Of a stretch of 64,000 nt of DNA, positions 1 through 9,748 are shown in pieces (position 1 is the stretch's first letter; each line of letters starts with the position of its first letter). The translations under genes were made by a program, and so were the position numbers. The notes beneath the pieces are model-generated. The model worked only from the letters and a program-made list of their open reading frames with translations, made no database searches and was not told where the DNA came from. The DNA lies in the NCBI RefSeq assembly GCF_017876165.1, contig NZ_JAGINQ010000001.1, forward strand, positions 124,001 to 188,000, given 5' to 3'. The stretch comes from Azospirillum soli (GTDB taxonomy: Bacteria > Pseudomonadota > Alphaproteobacteria > Azospirillales > Azospirillaceae).

Positions 1-43
1 AACTCGGCACCGGAGATCGGGGCGGGAATGGGTGAAGACGAAC

Positions 44-958
44 TCAGGCCGGGCAATTCAGGCGCTTGCGCTCCGTATCGGCGCGGCGCTTCACGCTGGC
101 CGACGCTTCGGGGAACTTGGTGATGAGCTGGTTGAAGGCCGTGCAGGCGTCCTTCTTCTGGTTCAGCTGCTGCAGGGACATGCCGAGCTTCAGCAGATTG
201 TCCGCCGCTTTGGAGTTCTTCGGGTACTTCTGCACGCCCTCGGCGAAGGCCATAGCAGCCTCGGCGAATTTGTTGCGGACGTAGTAGGACTCGCCCAGCC
301 AATACTGCGCGTTGCCGGCCAGCTGGTGGCCCTTGTTCTTGGCCAGGAACTCCTGGAATGCCTTTTCCGCCTTTTCGTATTCCGTCTGGCGCAGCAGTTC
401 GAAGGCGTGCTCGTACTGCTTGTCCGGGCTGGCGTTGGCCGGCAGCGCGGTGACCGACGCGGTCTTGGTCGGCTTTTCCGCCGGGGTTTCCGGCTTCTCT
501 GCGGCCTTTTCCGTCGCTTTGGCCGACGGGGCCGGCGCTGCGGCGGACGGAGCCGCGCCCTTCGGCGCGCCGAACGCGTCGGTGGCGCCACCGCCCTTCG
601 ACTCCAGTTCCTTCAGGCGGAAGTCGATGTCGCTGTTCACCCGCTCCAGCCGGTCCTTCAACTGGGTGACCTGATAGGTCGATTCCTCGTAGCGGCCGGT
701 CAGTTCCGAAATGGCGCGCTCCAGGCGCTGCAACCGGATTTCGAAGTCGGCGGCCAGCGACGGCGCCATCTCGGCGGTCTGGTTCCAGTTGTTCGAACGC
801 GGAGTGGCCTGCGCCACCTCGATCCGGCCACCCAACGCGGCAACCCCCGACTCCAGCCGTTCCAGCCGGTCCTGCATCGAAACGGTCTGGGCGTACACGG
901 AACCGCTGCACAGAAGGCCGCCAAGCAGCAGAGCAGCAAAGGAAGACGTCTTGGTCAT
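44..958 (-). CDS. cpoB: Cell division coordinator CpoB / Tol-Pal protein YbgF
   Basis: Periplasmic partner of the Tol-Pal machine; in E. coli CpoB links outer-membrane constriction to septal peptidoglycan synthesis. The 304-aa product has a signal peptide ending near VYA-Q (about residue 24), a coiled-coil segment (about 28-115), an Ala/Pro/Lys linker (about 120-180) and C-terminal TPR units (about 185-300, e.g. AQYWLGESYY). I chose the ATG at 958 because it begins the signal peptide; nine in-frame residues upstream do not fit one. It is last in the tol-pal series, separated from pal by a strong hairpin, so it may also have its own promoter. Family order is as seen; function is from homology. 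Confidence 0.93.
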   Translation of the reverse strand: MTKTSSFAALLLGGLLCSGSVYAQTVSMQDRLERLESGVAALGGRIEVAQATPRSNNWNQTAEMAPSLAADFEIRLQRLERAISELTGRYEESTYQVTQLKDRLERVNSDIDFRLKELESKGGGATDAFGAPKGAAPSAAAPAPSAKATEKAAEKPETPAEKPTKTASVTALPANASPDKQYEHAFELLRQTEYEKAEKAFQEFLAKNKGHQLAGNAQYWLGESYYVRNKFAEAAMAFAEGVQKYPKNSKAADNLLKLGMSLQQLNQKKDACTAFNQLITKFPEASASVKRRADTERKRLNCPA

Positions 959-1118
959 GGGTGGTGTCCTGTACAGGCGGGCCATACCATCGCGGGAAAC
1001 GGGCCGTCGCGAAAGGCGTAACCGGCCAAGCGGGCGAAACTATGGCGGCTGTTTACCAGAAGAACGCGCGCCTTGCACGGTGGTGATTTGAGGCTCTACC
1101 GCAAAACCCGAACAAAGA

Positions 1119-1152
1119 AAAAGCCGCTCCGGATCACTCCGGAGCGGCTTTT
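1119..1152 (-). terminator. Hairpin terminator after pal
   Basis: AAAAAGCCGCTCCGGA and TCCGGAGCGGCTTTT form an almost perfect stem with a 4-nt loop and A/T runs on both sides. It lies just after the pal stop on the minus strand and could attenuate read-through from tol-pal into cpoB. Confidence 0.75.
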
Positions 1153-1176
1153 CCGCGACCCGTATGGGTGCCGTCG

Positions 1177-1650
1177 TTAGTCGACGACGGTCACGCCACG
1201 GCGGTTCTGGGCCCAGGCGGCCTCGTTCGAACCGAGGACGGCCGGCTTCTCCTTGCCGTAGGAGACGACCTTGACGCGCTGCGGGTTCACACCGGCGGCG
1301 GCCAGGTAGTTCTTCACGGAGTTCGCACGACGCTCACCCAGGGCGAGGTTGTACTCGCGGGTGCCGCGCTCGTCGGCGTGGCCCTCGACCGTCACGGTGA
1401 CGTTCGAGTACTGCTTCAGCCACGAGGTCTGACGGTCCAGGGTGGCGCGAGCCTCCGGAGTCAGGTCGTAACGGTCCAGACCGAAGAAGACGCGGTCGCC
1501 GACGTTGACGACCAGGTCTTCCTGCGAGCCCGGACGGATGGAGCTGGTCTGCGTGCCGGTGCCAGCGGCGTTGCCCGCGTCCTTCGGAGCGGTTTCGCAA
1601 GCGGCAACCAGGGCAACGGCGGCGATCAGGCTCAGATACTTAATGCGCAT
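1177..1650 (-). CDS. pal: Peptidoglycan-associated lipoprotein Pal
   Basis: Outer-membrane lipoprotein that binds peptidoglycan through an OmpA-like domain and interacts with TolB and TolA. The 157-aa product starts MRIKYLSL, has a lipobox LVAAC with Cys18 as the lipidation site, a short Gly/Thr/Ser linker, and an OmpA domain over about residues 50-157 with the signature VEGHADERGTREYN. The ATG at 1650 is preferred over an upstream in-frame start because it gives a normal lipoprotein signal. It follows tolB by about 150 bp. Confidence 0.96.
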   Translation of the reverse strand: MRIKYLSLIAAVALVAACETAPKDAGNAAGTGTQTSSIRPGSQEDLVVNVGDRVFFGLDRYDLTPEARATLDRQTSWLKQYSNVTVTVEGHADERGTREYNLALGERRANSVKNYLAAAGVNPQRVKVVSYGKEKPAVLGSNEAAWAQNRRGVTVVD

Positions 1651-1798
1651 GTCTAATGACCCCCTAAGCGACACTCGATGTTATGGCCGGATTATGAAGC
1701 TGAAGCGACGCCGACTTCCGCCAGACCCCGACGGAAATGCGAACTTCCGACCTTCGTCTTAAGCGTCGCTCTTGCGCGCGCAAAATAGGGCTAGTCCA

Positions 1799-3151
1799 TT
1801 AGGGAATCAAGGGCGACCATGCGGGATCGGACGCGTCAACCGGCGTGATGACACGGCGCTCGTTGGCACCAGTCACGTCGATGGAATACATCTTCGCGCT
1901 GCGGCCACGGCCGTCGCCGCTCGGCACGTCGCGGAAGAACATCAGAACGCGGCCGTTCGGCGCCCAGGTCGGGCCTTCCACGTGGAACGACTCGGTCAGG
2001 ATCCGCTCGCCGGTGCCGTCCGGACGGATCACGCCGACCGCGAAGCTGCTGCCGCGCTGCCGCGTGAAGGCGATCAAATCTCCGCGAGGCGACCAGACCG
2101 GCGTGCCGTAGCGGCCCTCGCCGAAGGTCAGACGCTTCACGCCCGAGCCGTCGGCGCCCATGATGTAGAGCTGCTGGCTGCCGCCACGGTCCGACTCGAA
2201 CACGATCCGCTGACCGTCCGGCGAATAGCTGGGCGCGGTGTCGATGCCCGGCGAATCGGTCAGCTGAGTCTGGCGGCGGGTGCGCAGGTCGAGGGTGTAG
2301 ATATCAGTATTGCCGTTCTGCGCCATCGACATGACGACCTTGTTGCCGTCCGGCGAGAAGCGCGGCGCGAAGGTCATGCCGGGGAAATCGCCCAGCACTT
2401 CCTGACGCCCGGAGTCGATGTTGAACAGGTACACGCGCGGCTTCTTGTTGAAGTACGACATGTACGTGATTTCCTGCGCCGTCGGCGAGAAGCGCGGGGT
2501 CAGCACCAGGGACTGGCCATCGGTCAGGAACTGATGGTTCTCACCATCCTGGTCCATGATGGCCAGCTGCTTCTTGCGCACGTTCGCGGGGCCCGATTCG
2601 GCCACATAGACGATGCGCGTGTCGAAGTAGCCTTCCTCGCCGGTCAGCCGCTTGTAGATGGCGTCGGCGATGATGTGAGCAATGCGGCGCCAGCTGTCCT
2701 GGGTGGCGGTGTAGCTCAGCCCCTGCATGTACTGGCCGGCGGCCACGTCCCACAGGCGGAAGTCCACCTTCATGCGGCCGTCGCCGGTCGCCGTGGTGTT
2801 GCCGGCGACCAACGCCTGGGCGCCGACGGCGCGCCAGTCCTGATAGCGCGGCTCGCCCGCGCGCAACTGGTCGGGCGTCTGCAGGAAGCCCTTGGGGTCG
2901 AGCGGACGGAACAGGCCCGAACGCTCCAGATCGGCGGCGATCACCTTGGAGATGTCGGAGCCCATCTGCGCCTCGCGCCCACCGGCACCGGCGAAGCTGG
3001 TGACGGCGATGGGCAGCGGTTCGACCACACCCTTGGTGATGTCGATGCGCACCTCGGCCTGCGCCGTATGGGGCGCCGCGACACCGAGGGTGAGCAGCAG
3101 AGCGCCGGCGCACCCGGCGACCTTCAGCAGAAGCCTCGTCTTCTTCTTCAT
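1799..3151 (-). CDS. tolB: Tol-Pal system protein TolB
   Basis: Periplasmic beta-propeller protein that shuttles between Pal and TolA. The 450-aa product begins [10 protein letters not shown] with a cleavable signal peptide (cleavage near AQA, about residue 33), then an N-terminal domain (about 35-165) and propeller repeats of WD40-like type (e.g. [34 protein letters not shown]). The start at 3151 lies two bases after the tolA stop, indicating translational coupling. Length is normal for the family. Confidence 0.96.
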   Translation of the reverse strand: MKKKTRLLLKVAGCAGALLLTLGVAAPHTAQAEVRIDITKGVVEPLPIAVTSFAGAGGREAQMGSDISKVIAADLERSGLFRPLDPKGFLQTPDQLRAGEPRYQDWRAVGAQALVAGNTTATGDGRMKVDFRLWDVAAGQYMQGLSYTATQDSWRRIAHIIADAIYKRLTGEEGYFDTRIVYVAESGPANVRKKQLAIMDQDGENHQFLTDGQSLVLTPRFSPTAQEITYMSYFNKKPRVYLFNIDSGRQEVLGDFPGMTFAPRFSPDGNKVVMSMAQNGNTDIYTLDLRTRRQTQLTDSPGIDTAPSYSPDGQRIVFESDRGGSQQLYIMGADGSGVKRLTFGEGRYGTPVWSPRGDLIAFTRQRGSSFAVGVIRPDGTGERILTESFHVEGPTWAPNGRVLMFFRDVPSGDGRGRSAKMYSIDVTGANERRVITPVDASDPAWSPLIP

Positions 3152-3153
3152 GG

Positions 3154-4260
3154 TCAGAACATATCCCTCGGGTCGAAATTGAACACGAAGTAGCGCCATT
3201 CCTCGTACCTCGCCGGCGTGAAGTCGCCGGAGAACTCCGTGATCGGCAGCGGACTGGTCCGCTTGATCGCGCGCACGGCCGCGTCGGCCGACGCGCGGAA
3301 CGCGGCGTCCGACATGTAGCGCGACCGGTACTTCTCGTGGATCGCCGCGGTCAGCACGGTGCCGTCGCGGCCCAGTTCCACGATGATCTCCACCTGCATG
3401 TTGGCGGAGTCCTTGCGGCCCGGATCGAAGTTCCAGTTGCGGCTGACCGCGCCCCGGATGCCGTCGATCGCCTTGCCCGACGGCTTGAAGGGCTTGTCCG
3501 GACCGTTGACGGCCTTCGCGGCCCCGGCCGGCGCCGACGGAGCGGCCGCCTGCTGGGTCGGCTTGGCGTCCGAAGCCTTCGAATCCGACTTGGGCGCGTC
3601 CGAGGGCTTCAGCTTCTGAACGTTCTTCAGAAGGTCGGCCATCGGGTCGGCCTTGGCCACTTCCTTCTCGGGCGGCTTCTTCGGCTCCGGCTTGGGCGGT
3701 TCCGGCGTCGGCTTGGCCTGCTGCTTGGGCGGCTCCGGTTTCGGGGGCTCAGGCTTCGGCGGTTCCGGCTTTGGAGGCTCAGGCTTGGGAGGCTGTGGTT
3801 TCGGCGGCTCCGGCGGCTTGGGCGGCTCCGGTTTGGGTTCGGGCTTCGGCTCCGGCGGTTTCGGAGTGGGCTCCGGCGTCGGATCGGGCGGCGGAGGGGG
3901 CGGAGTCGGCTTGGGCGGCGGCGTCGGCTCGCGCGGGGGCGGCGGCACCTGGGCGACCTTCGGCGGCTCCGGGACCTTCGGCTCGGGCTTTGGCGGCGGG
4001 GGCGGCGGTTCGGACACCGGTTCCGGCGGCGGAGGGGCCGGCGGAGTCGGCTTCGCCTCGGGCACCGGCGGCTTGGGCGCCTGCGGCTTCGGCTCGCCCT
4101 TGTCGACGCGCGCGGCTTGGCTCACCTCGCCCATGTCCACGATCTCGATCGGGATGGACGGGGGGATTTCCAGCTTGCGATCGCTGGGCGGCATGCCGAG
4201 CACGAACAGCGCGATGAGCGCCACGTGCAGCGTTGCCGATGCGATCAGGGGTTTGCGCAT
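3154..4260 (-). CDS. tolA: Tol-Pal inner-membrane protein TolA
   Basis: Links the inner-membrane TolQR motor to Pal and TolB. The 368-aa product has one N-terminal membrane segment (about residues 5-22), a long periplasmic arm rich in Pro, Lys and Glu (about 55-205) and a C-terminal TolA/TonB-like domain (about 270-368, including [15 protein letters not shown]). The arm is proline-rich with repeated PPKPE units, rather than the Ala-rich helix of E. coli TolA; extended Pro-rich arms are common in alphaproteobacteria. The gene lies between tolR and tolB with short spacing. Confidence 0.92.
   Translation of the reverse strand: MRKPLIASATLHVALIALFVLGMPPSDRKLEIPPSIPIEIVDMGEVSQAARVDKGEPKPQAPKPPVPEAKPTPPAPPPPEPVSEPPPPPPKPEPKVPEPPKVAQVPPPPREPTPPPKPTPPPPPPDPTPEPTPKPPEPKPEPKPEPPKPPEPPKPQPPKPEPPKPEPPKPEPPKPEPPKQQAKPTPEPPKPEPKKPPEKEVAKADPMADLLKNVQKLKPSDAPKSDSKASDAKPTQQAAAPSAPAGAAKAVNGPDKPFKPSGKAIDGIRGAVSRNWNFDPGRKDSANMQVEIIVELGRDGTVLTAAIHEKYRSRYMSDAAFRASADAAVRAIKRTSPLPITEFSGDFTPARYEEWRYFVFNFDPRDMF
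3724..3800 (-). repeat. 15-bp tandem repeats within tolA
   Basis: Imperfect 15-nt units encode successive PPKPE pentapeptides in the TolA arm. The tract is in frame, so unit gain or loss would change arm length by five residues without a frameshift. Confidence 0.7.
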
Positions 4261-4278
4261 GATTGCTCGGGCCTTGGC

Positions 4279-4776
4279 TCAGCGCTTGGGCGTGGGCGTG
4301 GGGCCGCCGACCCCGACGCGCGGCCCGGCGGCGGCCGGAGCGTTGGGCATCTCGGCGACCAGCCCGACCTTCTTGAAGCCGGCGGCGCTCATGGTGCCCA
4401 TCACCTCCAGCATCTTGCCGTAGGCGATCTTCGCGTCGCCACGCACCAGAATGCGGGCCTCGGGGTTGTTGTTGGTGACGGCGATCAGCAGCGGGACCAT
4501 GTTGGTCATCTCCACCGCCGTCTCCTGCACGAAGACGCGTCCGTCCGACTGCACGGTGACGAACAGCGGATCCTTCTGCGCCTCCAGCGGCGCCGCGTTG
4601 GTCTTCGGCAGATCGACCGGGACGCCGACGGTCAGCATGGGTGCAGCCACCATGAAGACGATGAGCAGCACCAGCATGACGTCGATGAACGGCGTCATGT
4701 TGATCTCGGACATCGCCCGGTAGCTGCGGCGCTTGCCGCGTCCGTGGCCGCCCTTGCCTGCGAGCTGGGCTCCCAT
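4279..4776 (-). CDS. tolR: Tol-Pal inner-membrane protein TolR (ExbD family)
   Basis: Proton-channel partner of TolQ. The 165-aa product has a basic cytoplasmic N-terminus, one membrane segment with the conserved Asp (INMTPFIDVMLVLL) and a periplasmic domain. The ATG at 4776 starts one base after the tolQ stop; an upstream in-frame start would run into tolQ and gives an atypical N-terminus. A Pro/Arg-rich C-terminal tail (PTPTPKR) ends the protein. It belongs to one transcript with tolQ and tolA. Confidence 0.94.
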   Translation of the reverse strand: MGAQLAGKGGHGRGKRRSYRAMSEINMTPFIDVMLVLLIVFMVAAPMLTVGVPVDLPKTNAAPLEAQKDPLFVTVQSDGRVFVQETAVEMTNMVPLLIAVTNNNPEARILVRGDAKIAYGKMLEVMGTMSAAGFKKVGLVAEMPNAPAAAGPRVGVGGPTPTPKR

Positions 4777-4777
4777 A

Positions 4778-5503
4778 TCAGGCGGCTCCCCGCTCCTCGA
4801 GGTGGCGCGACAGGATCGCCGAGAACTCACCCGCGAAGGTGTCCAGGCGGTCGGCGTAGCGGCCGAGGTCGGTGGAGATCTTGTTGTACGAGATCACCGC
4901 CGGGATGGCGGCCACGAGGCCCAGCGCGGTCGCGAACAGCGCCTCCGCGATGCCCGGCGCCACGACGGCGAGGCTGGTGTTGCCCGACGCGGCGATGGAG
5001 GTGAAAGAGTTCATGATGCCCCACACCGTGCCGAACAGGCCGATGAACGGCGCCGTCGAACCGACCGAGGCGAGGAAGGTCATGTAGCGCTCGGCCCGCA
5101 TCATCTCGCGGCCGATGGTGACCGACATGACGCGCTCGACCCGTTGCTGGAGCGAGCCCTTCATGGAGCCTATGCCGCGGTCGGCGGCGTGGCGCCATTC
5201 GCGCATGCCGGCGGCGAAGGTCGCCGACATCGGATCCTCGGGGCGCTGGCCAATGCGGTCGTACAGCGCGTCCAGCGAGCCGCCCGACCAGAAGCTCTCC
5301 TCGAAGGCGTCGGCCTGGGCGTTGAGGCGGCGCAACCGCATCAGCTTCTCGATGATGATGGCCCAGCACCACACCGAGGCAACGAACAGCATCAGCATCA
5401 CGACCTTGACGATCAGGTCGGCCTGCCAGAACAGGCCCCACATCGTGAGATCGTGGACCTTTGCCGCGGCCCCGACCGCCTGGGCGGAGTTTAGAGCGTC
5501 CAT
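4778..5503 (-). CDS. tolQ: Tol-Pal inner-membrane protein TolQ (ExbB/MotA family)
   Basis: Multi-spanning subunit of the TolQR proton-driven motor. The 241-aa product shows the family layout: first membrane helix near residues 20-45, a cytoplasmic loop, and two helices near 140-200 with the motif FIGLFGTVWGIMNSF. The start codon lies five bases after the ybgC stop, matching the conserved ybgC-tolQ-tolR-tolA-tolB-pal order. Confidence 0.96.
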   Translation of the reverse strand: MDALNSAQAVGAAAKVHDLTMWGLFWQADLIVKVVMLMLFVASVWCWAIIIEKLMRLRRLNAQADAFEESFWSGGSLDALYDRIGQRPEDPMSATFAAGMREWRHAADRGIGSMKGSLQQRVERVMSVTIGREMMRAERYMTFLASVGSTAPFIGLFGTVWGIMNSFTSIAASGNTSLAVVAPGIAEALFATALGLVAAIPAVISYNKISTDLGRYADRLDTFAGEFSAILSRHLEERGAA

Positions 5504-5508
5504 CGCTG

Positions 5509-5964
5509 TCAGTCTCGCTTTTGCCTTTTGTACAGATCGTTGATCGCCTCTCGGACCGGCGCCGGAAGGCGCGCCGGCCGTCCGGCCCGGTTGATCGTCA
5601 CCAGCTGCAAATCCGCGCGCGCCAACTCCCTGGCATCACGGCGGGCGGTTTGTGCAACTGCGAAGGAGGCTCCGCCGGTATGGGTTATCCGTGTCTCCAC
5701 TTCAAGCGTATCGTCGAGCTTGGCGGGAGCGACAAAATCGATCTCGGCCCGACGTACCGCAAATGACACACCCGTTTCTTCCAGCAGGATCATGTGTTCG
5801 AAGCCGAGCAGGCGCAGCATCTCGGTGCGCGCCCGCTCGAAGAAGCGGAGGTAGTTGGCGTGGTAGACCAGACCGCCCGCGTCCGTGTCCTCGTAATAGA
5901 CCCGGACCGGGTAGCGATGCCCTGCGTTCTCGTCGAACCAGCCAGACAAATTCGCCTCAGGCAT
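5509..5964 (-). CDS. ybgC: Tol-Pal-associated acyl-CoA thioesterase YbgC
   Basis: Hotdog-fold thioesterase of the 4-hydroxybenzoyl-CoA thioesterase family, acting on acyl-CoA or acyl-ACP. The 151-aa product contains [17 protein letters not shown], in which Asp28 corresponds to the catalytic Asp18 of E. coli YbgC. The ATG at 5964 overlaps the ruvB stop by eight bases. A longer in-frame extension exists but lies inside ruvB. Confidence 0.93.
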   Translation of the reverse strand: MPEANLSGWFDENAGHRYPVRVYYEDTDAGGLVYHANYLRFFERARTEMLRLLGFEHMILLEETGVSFAVRRAEIDFVAPAKLDDTLEVETRITHTGGASFAVAQTARRDARELARADLQLVTINRAGRPARLPAPVREAINDLYKRQKRD

Positions 5965-7057
5965 TGTCGCCCTCCCCCATGTCGCCCCCCATATCGGCGC
6001 CCGGATCGGGAATGCGGTCCAGCAGATCAAACTGGCGCGTCGGAGCGGACGGCGGGTTCAGGCCCAGATAGCGGAAGCCCTGGTCGGTCAGCATGCGCCC
6101 GCGCGGCGTGCGCTGCAGGAAGCCCTGCTGGATCAGGTAGGGCTCGACCACCTCCTCCAGCACGTCGCGCTGCTCGCCGAGCGCGGCGCCCAGCGTCTCC
6201 ACACCCACCGGGCCGCCGTTGTAGTTGTTGGCGATGATGCCGAGGTAGCGGCGGTCCATGCTGTCGAGGCCCAGACGGTCCACCTCCAGCCGGGTCAGCG
6301 CGGCGTCGGCGATGCGGGCGTCCACCTCCGGCATGCCGGCCACGGAGGCGAAGTCGCGCACCCGGCGCAGCAGGCGCCCGGCCACGCGCGGCGTGCCGCG
6401 CGAGCGGTTGGCGATTTCCCGCGCGCCCTCCGGCGTAATCGCCATGCCCAGCACCCCGGCGGCGCGGCGCACGATCAGCTCCAGCTCGTCCGGCTCGTAG
6501 AATTGCAGCCGCACGGGAATGCCGAAGCGCTCGCGCAGCGGCCGCGTGATGAGGCCGGAGCGGGTCGTGGCGCCAACCAGCGTGAAGGGCGGCAGGTCGA
6601 TGCGGATCGACCGCGCCGACGGCCCCTCGCCGATGATGAGGTCGAGCTGGAAATCCTCCATCGCCGGATAGAGCACCTCTTCCACGGCGGGATTAAGGCG
6701 ATGGATCTCGTCGATGAACAGCACGTCGTGCGGCTGAAGATTCGTCAGCAGCGCGGCGAGGTCGCCCGCCCGCGCAATGACCGGACCGGAGGTGGCGCGG
6801 AAGCCGACGCCAAGCTCGCGCGACACGATCTGGGCGAGCGTCGTCTTGCCCAGGCCCGGCGGGCCGAACAGCAGGACGTGGTCCAGCGCCTCGCCGCGCG
6901 AACGCGCCGCCTGGATGAAGATCGACAGGTTCTCGCGCGCCTGCCGCTGGCCGATGAACTCGGCGAGCGACAACGGGCGGATGGAGGACTCGGCGGAATC
7001 GCCGCTGCCCTGCCCCGGCTGCACGAGACGATCGGGGCCGTTCTGGTCGGCGGTCAT
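5957..7057 (-). CDS. ruvB: Holliday junction branch migration helicase RuvB
   Basis: AAA+ motor that drives branch migration with RuvA. The 366-aa product has Walker [12 protein letters not shown], Walker [10 protein letters not shown], sensor 1 VGATTRSGL and a C-terminal winged helix ([13 protein letters not shown]). The ATG overlaps the ruvA stop by four bases. Length is slightly above the usual 335-350 aa because of a short N-terminal extension and a C-terminal tail. Confidence 0.97.
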   Translation of the reverse strand: MTADQNGPDRLVQPGQGSGDSAESSIRPLSLAEFIGQRQARENLSIFIQAARSRGEALDHVLLFGPPGLGKTTLAQIVSRELGVGFRATSGPVIARAGDLAALLTNLQPHDVLFIDEIHRLNPAVEEVLYPAMEDFQLDLIIGEGPSARSIRIDLPPFTLVGATTRSGLITRPLRERFGIPVRLQFYEPDELELIVRRAAGVLGMAITPEGAREIANRSRGTPRVAGRLLRRVRDFASVAGMPEVDARIADAALTRLEVDRLGLDSMDRRYLGIIANNYNGGPVGVETLGAALGEQRDVLEEVVEPYLIQQGFLQRTPRGRMLTDQGFRYLGLNPPSAPTRQFDLLDRIPDPGADMGGDMGEGDNA

Positions 7058-7686
7058 TGGCTAAGTTCCTTCAGGCCCTGGCGGATCAGCTCCGACACCC
7101 CCGCCCCGTCGCCGATCCGGCGTCCGGCCGCCACCACGGCGCCGAAGGCTTCCGACCGGCCGTAGCCGAGGTTGACGAGGGCCGAAACGGCGTCCGCCAT
7201 GGCCGTGTTGTCGGGGGTCGGCCCGCCGCCCGCCGGAGCCGCCTTGCCCCCCGCCGGAGCGGCGGAGGCCGAAGCGCCCAGCGCGAGGTTGCCCACCTTG
7301 TCCTTCAGTTCGTTGACGATGCGCGCCGCGACCTTCGGCCCGACGCCATCGGCGCGGGTCAGCGCGGTCTTGTCCTGCGCGGCGATGGCCCGCGTCAGCT
7401 GATCCGGGTCGAGCACGCCGAGGATCGACAGCGCGAGCCGCGAGCCGACGCCCTGGATGGTGGTCAGCAGGCGGAACCAGTCGCGCTCGCCGTGGTCGGC
7501 GAAACCGTAGAGGGTGATGCGGTCCTCGCGGATGAAGGTCTCGACCACCAGCGAGGCGCGCTCCCCCGTCGCCATGCGCGACAGCGTGCGGTTGGAGCAG
7601 GCGACCTGATAGCCGACCCCGTTCACGTCCACGACGACGTAATCGGTGCCGACCGAATCCACGATGCCCGTGAGCTTAGCGATCAT
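7054..7686 (-). CDS. ruvA: Holliday junction branch migration protein RuvA
   Basis: Tetrameric four-way-junction binding protein. The 210-aa product begins [12 protein letters not shown] (OB fold), has helix-hairpin-helix motifs around residues 70-130 ([30 protein letters not shown]) and a C-terminal RuvB-binding domain (about 160-210). An Ala/Gly/Pro linker separates the domains. Its start overlaps the ruvC stop (ATGA), an overlap that survived the insertion into ruvC. Confidence 0.97.
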   Translation of the reverse strand: MIAKLTGIVDSVGTDYVVVDVNGVGYQVACSNRTLSRMATGERASLVVETFIREDRITLYGFADHGERDWFRLLTTIQGVGSRLALSILGVLDPDQLTRAIAAQDKTALTRADGVGPKVAARIVNELKDKVGNLALGASASAAPAGGKAAPAGGGPTPDNTAMADAVSALVNLGYGRSEAFGAVVAAGRRIGDGAGVSELIRQGLKELSQ

Positions 7687-8750
7687 GGCGTATCCTTCCC
7701 GTCTTCCCTCTCCCGCCCCGGGAGAGGGTGGCGCGAAGCGCCGGGTGAAGGTGCCGCCGCCGCGACCGGCCGGCGCACCACCGTGGTTTCCTCAAGGCGC
7801 GTCTTGATGGTGCTCAGCACACCGTCCAAGTTGTCGTTCACGTCGTTGTTCCAGAAGCGGAGCACCCGAAACCCAGCCTGTTCCAGCATGCGGGCGCGTC
7901 GCTGGTCCTGTTCGGCACGGTCAGCGTGCTGGCCGCCGTCGAGTTCGACGATCAGCCGGTGGTCATGCGACACGAAATCGACGGTGTAGCCGAAGATCGG
8001 TTCCTGCCGGCGGAACTTGGCGCCAAGCTGGGCGTTGCGGAGTTTCTGCCACAGCAGCTTTTCCACGTCCGTGGAATCGCGGCGGAGTACGCGCGCCCGT
8101 TCCGTCTCCTGAGGCGTGGGGTAGCGCTTCACCTGCTTGGGAGGATCAGGCAACGCAAGCCCCTCACCCGGCGCTTCGCGCCCCCCTCTCCCAGGGCGGG
8201 AGAGGGATGGATCGCCGCCCTTCCGCCACATCTGCCAGCTGGCGCGATGATGCGCGTGGCAGATCGCGACCGCCAGCGCATCGGCCGCGTCGGGCGTGGT
8301 GATCGCGCAGCCGGGCAGCAGCAGGCGCACCATCGCCTGCACCTGCGTCTTGTCGGCGCGGCCCTGCCCGACGACCGCCTTCTTCACCATGTTGTTGGCG
8401 TATTCGGCGACCGCCAGCCCGGCCTGCGCCGGGACCAGCAGAGCCACCGCCCGCGCCTGGCCGAGCTTCAGCGTGGAAACCGCGTTGTTGTTCACGAAGG
8501 TCTCCTCCACCGCCGCCTCGTCGGGGCGGTAGCGCTCCAGCACTTCGGTCAGAGCGTCGTGCAGTTGGCACAGGCGCTCGGCCAGCGGGCAGCCGTCGTC
8601 CGAATGCACGGCGCCGTCCGCAACGTGGGTCAGGCGGTTGCCGGCCACGTCGATGACGCCCCAGCCGGTGTGCCGCAGGCCGGGGTCGAGCCCCAAGAGG
8701 CGCACGGGCGGTTGCTGCCCCGCCCCGATCCGTCCGGCCTGCCCAAGCAC
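7683..8750 (-). CDS. ruvC: RuvC resolvase fused in frame to a DUF559-type endonuclease domain
   Basis: Residues 1-175 are a full RuvC Holliday junction resolvase with catalytic Asp22 (LGLDPG), Glu82 (VEETF), Asp154 and Asp157 (PDAADALA). RuvC normally ends near here. The frame continues through a linker encoded by a palindromic repeat (about 180-198), then a PD-(D/E)xK domain of DUF559 type (about 213-322; YTVDF with Asp258, IVELDGGQH with Glu269 and Asp271), then a second repeat-encoded tail. Total 355 aa, about twice the usual length. The start is a GTG at 8750 with GGAGG upstream. The ruvA overlap is intact. Whether the fused protein folds as both enzymes, or the DUF559 part is made separately, cannot be told from sequence. 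Confidence 0.93.
   Translation of the reverse strand: MLGQAGRIGAGQQPPVRLLGLDPGLRHTGWGVIDVAGNRLTHVADGAVHSDDGCPLAERLCQLHDALTEVLERYRPDEAAVEETFVNNNAVSTLKLGQARAVALLVPAQAGLAVAEYANNMVKKAVVGQGRADKTQVQAMVRLLLPGCAITTPDAADALAVAICHAHHRASWQMWRKGGDPSLSRPGRGGREAPGEGLALPDPPKQVKRYPTPQETERARVLRRDSTDVEKLLWQKLRNAQLGAKFRRQEPIFGYTVDFVSHDHRLIVELDGGQHADRAEQDQRRARMLEQAGFRVLRFWNNDVNDNLDGVLSTIKTRLEETTVVRRPVAAAAPSPGASRHPLPGREREDGKDTP
7706..8206 (-). mobile_element. Putative endonuclease cassette bounded by inverted palindromic repeats, inside ruvC
   Basis: The left end (7706-7751) and the right end (8160-8206) are inverted copies of one repeat, 43 of 46 positions identical. Each copy holds the palindrome CCCTCTCCC/GGGAGAGGG followed by a second hairpin GGCGC-GAA-GCGCC (GGCGC varies by one base in context) and GGGTGA. 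Between them lies only the DUF559-coding segment. The interval is 501 bp, exactly 167 codons, so ruvC stays in frame. I see no transposase and no clear target-site duplication. Mobility is inferred from structure. Confidence 0.6.
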
Positions 8751-8774
8751 CCCGGTGTCCTCCGCTAGGCCGAA

Positions 8775-9527
8775 TCAGGCCGTCAGCTTCTGCATCAGCT
8801 CGTCGGAGATGTCGAAGTTGCCTTCGACGGTCTGGACGTCGTCGTTGTCCTCCAGCACGTCCAGCAGCTTCAGCAGGCTGGCGGCGGCGTCCTCGCTCGG
8901 CGCGACGGTGTTCAGCGGCTTCCAGGTCAGGCGGGCGCTCTCCGCGCCGCCGAACTTGGCCTCCAGCGCGTCGCGCACGGCGGCGAAGCTCTCCACCGTG
9001 GTGGTGACCTCGTGGCCGTTCTCGTCGGATTCGACGTTGTCGGCGCCGGCCTCCAGCGCAGCCTCGAACACGGCGTCGGCGTCCGCCACGGCGGCCGGGT
9101 AGTAGATCGCACCGACGCGGCTGAACATGAAGCTGACCGAGTTCGTCTCGCCCAGCGAGCCGCCGTACTTGGTGAAGGCGGAGCGCACTTCGGCGGCGGT
9201 GCGGTTGCGGTTGTCGGTCAGCGCGTCGACGATCAGCGCGACGCCGCCGGGGCCGTAGCCCTCGTACCGCACCTCTTCGTAGTTGGTGTCGTCACCGCCG
9301 CCCGGCGTGCCCTGCTTGATTGCGCGGTCGATGCGGTCGCGCGGCATGTTCTGCCCGCGCGCGGCGGTGATGGCCGCGCGCAGGCGCGGGTTGGCCGCCG
9401 GGTCGGGCAGGCCCGACTTGGCCGCCACGGTGATTTCGCGGGCGAGCTTGTTGAAGATCTTGGACCGCTTGGCGTCCTGCGCGCCCTTGCGGTGCATGAT
9501 GTTCTTGAATTGGCTATGACCGGCCAT
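8775..9527 (-). CDS. yebC: YebC/PmpR family regulator or translation factor
   Basis: The 250-aa product begins [25 protein letters not shown] (split here only for description: the MAGHS-KNI-HRK-AQD signature of the family) and keeps the three-domain layout, including [14 protein letters not shown] and [19 protein letters not shown]. Members have been described as DNA-binding regulators, and some recently as translation factors for proline-rich stretches; the class here cannot be decided from sequence. It lies 25 bp before ruvC, as in many proteobacteria. Confidence 0.93.
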   Translation of the reverse strand: MAGHSQFKNIMHRKGAQDAKRSKIFNKLAREITVAAKSGLPDPAANPRLRAAITAARGQNMPRDRIDRAIKQGTPGGGDDTNYEEVRYEGYGPGGVALIVDALTDNRNRTAAEVRSAFTKYGGSLGETNSVSFMFSRVGAIYYPAAVADADAVFEAALEAGADNVESDENGHEVTTTVESFAAVRDALEAKFGGAESARLTWKPLNTVAPSEDAAASLLKLLDVLEDNDDVQTVEGNFDISDELMQKLTA

Positions 9528-9748
9528 GCGTCGAACGAGCCCCAGATGGATTCAAAGATGAAAGGTCTAGTGAAACAGATCAGCAAGCAGTGGGACACAT
9601 GTACCGCATCGAGTGCGCCACCGCACGCCCCAGGCGCGGGAGACGACACCCACCCACTTAGAAAGTCAATATGGCGAGATTGGGGCACCGCCCCGGCCTT
9701 CCCGTGGCACTCGCCCCACCGTTGCGGAAACGGGGATCGGGAGGGCGA

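Noticed and set aside
3337..5004. A 555-codon open frame on the plus strand opposite tolA and tolR
   Set aside because: It is an antisense shadow produced by high GC third-position bias; its translation is Arg/Leu/Gly-rich low-complexity sequence and tolA-tolR are certain.
7690..8220. Target-site duplication around the ruvC cassette
   Set aside because: I compared the bases outside both ends and found no convincing short direct repeat.
7683..8750. Frameshift or pseudogene explanation for the long ruvC
   Set aside because: The frame is continuous from the start to the ATGA overlap with ruvA and both nuclease motifs are intact.
9528..9748. GGGGCACCGCCCC near the end of ymdB as a terminator
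   Set aside because: Short stem with no T run; not strong enough to list.
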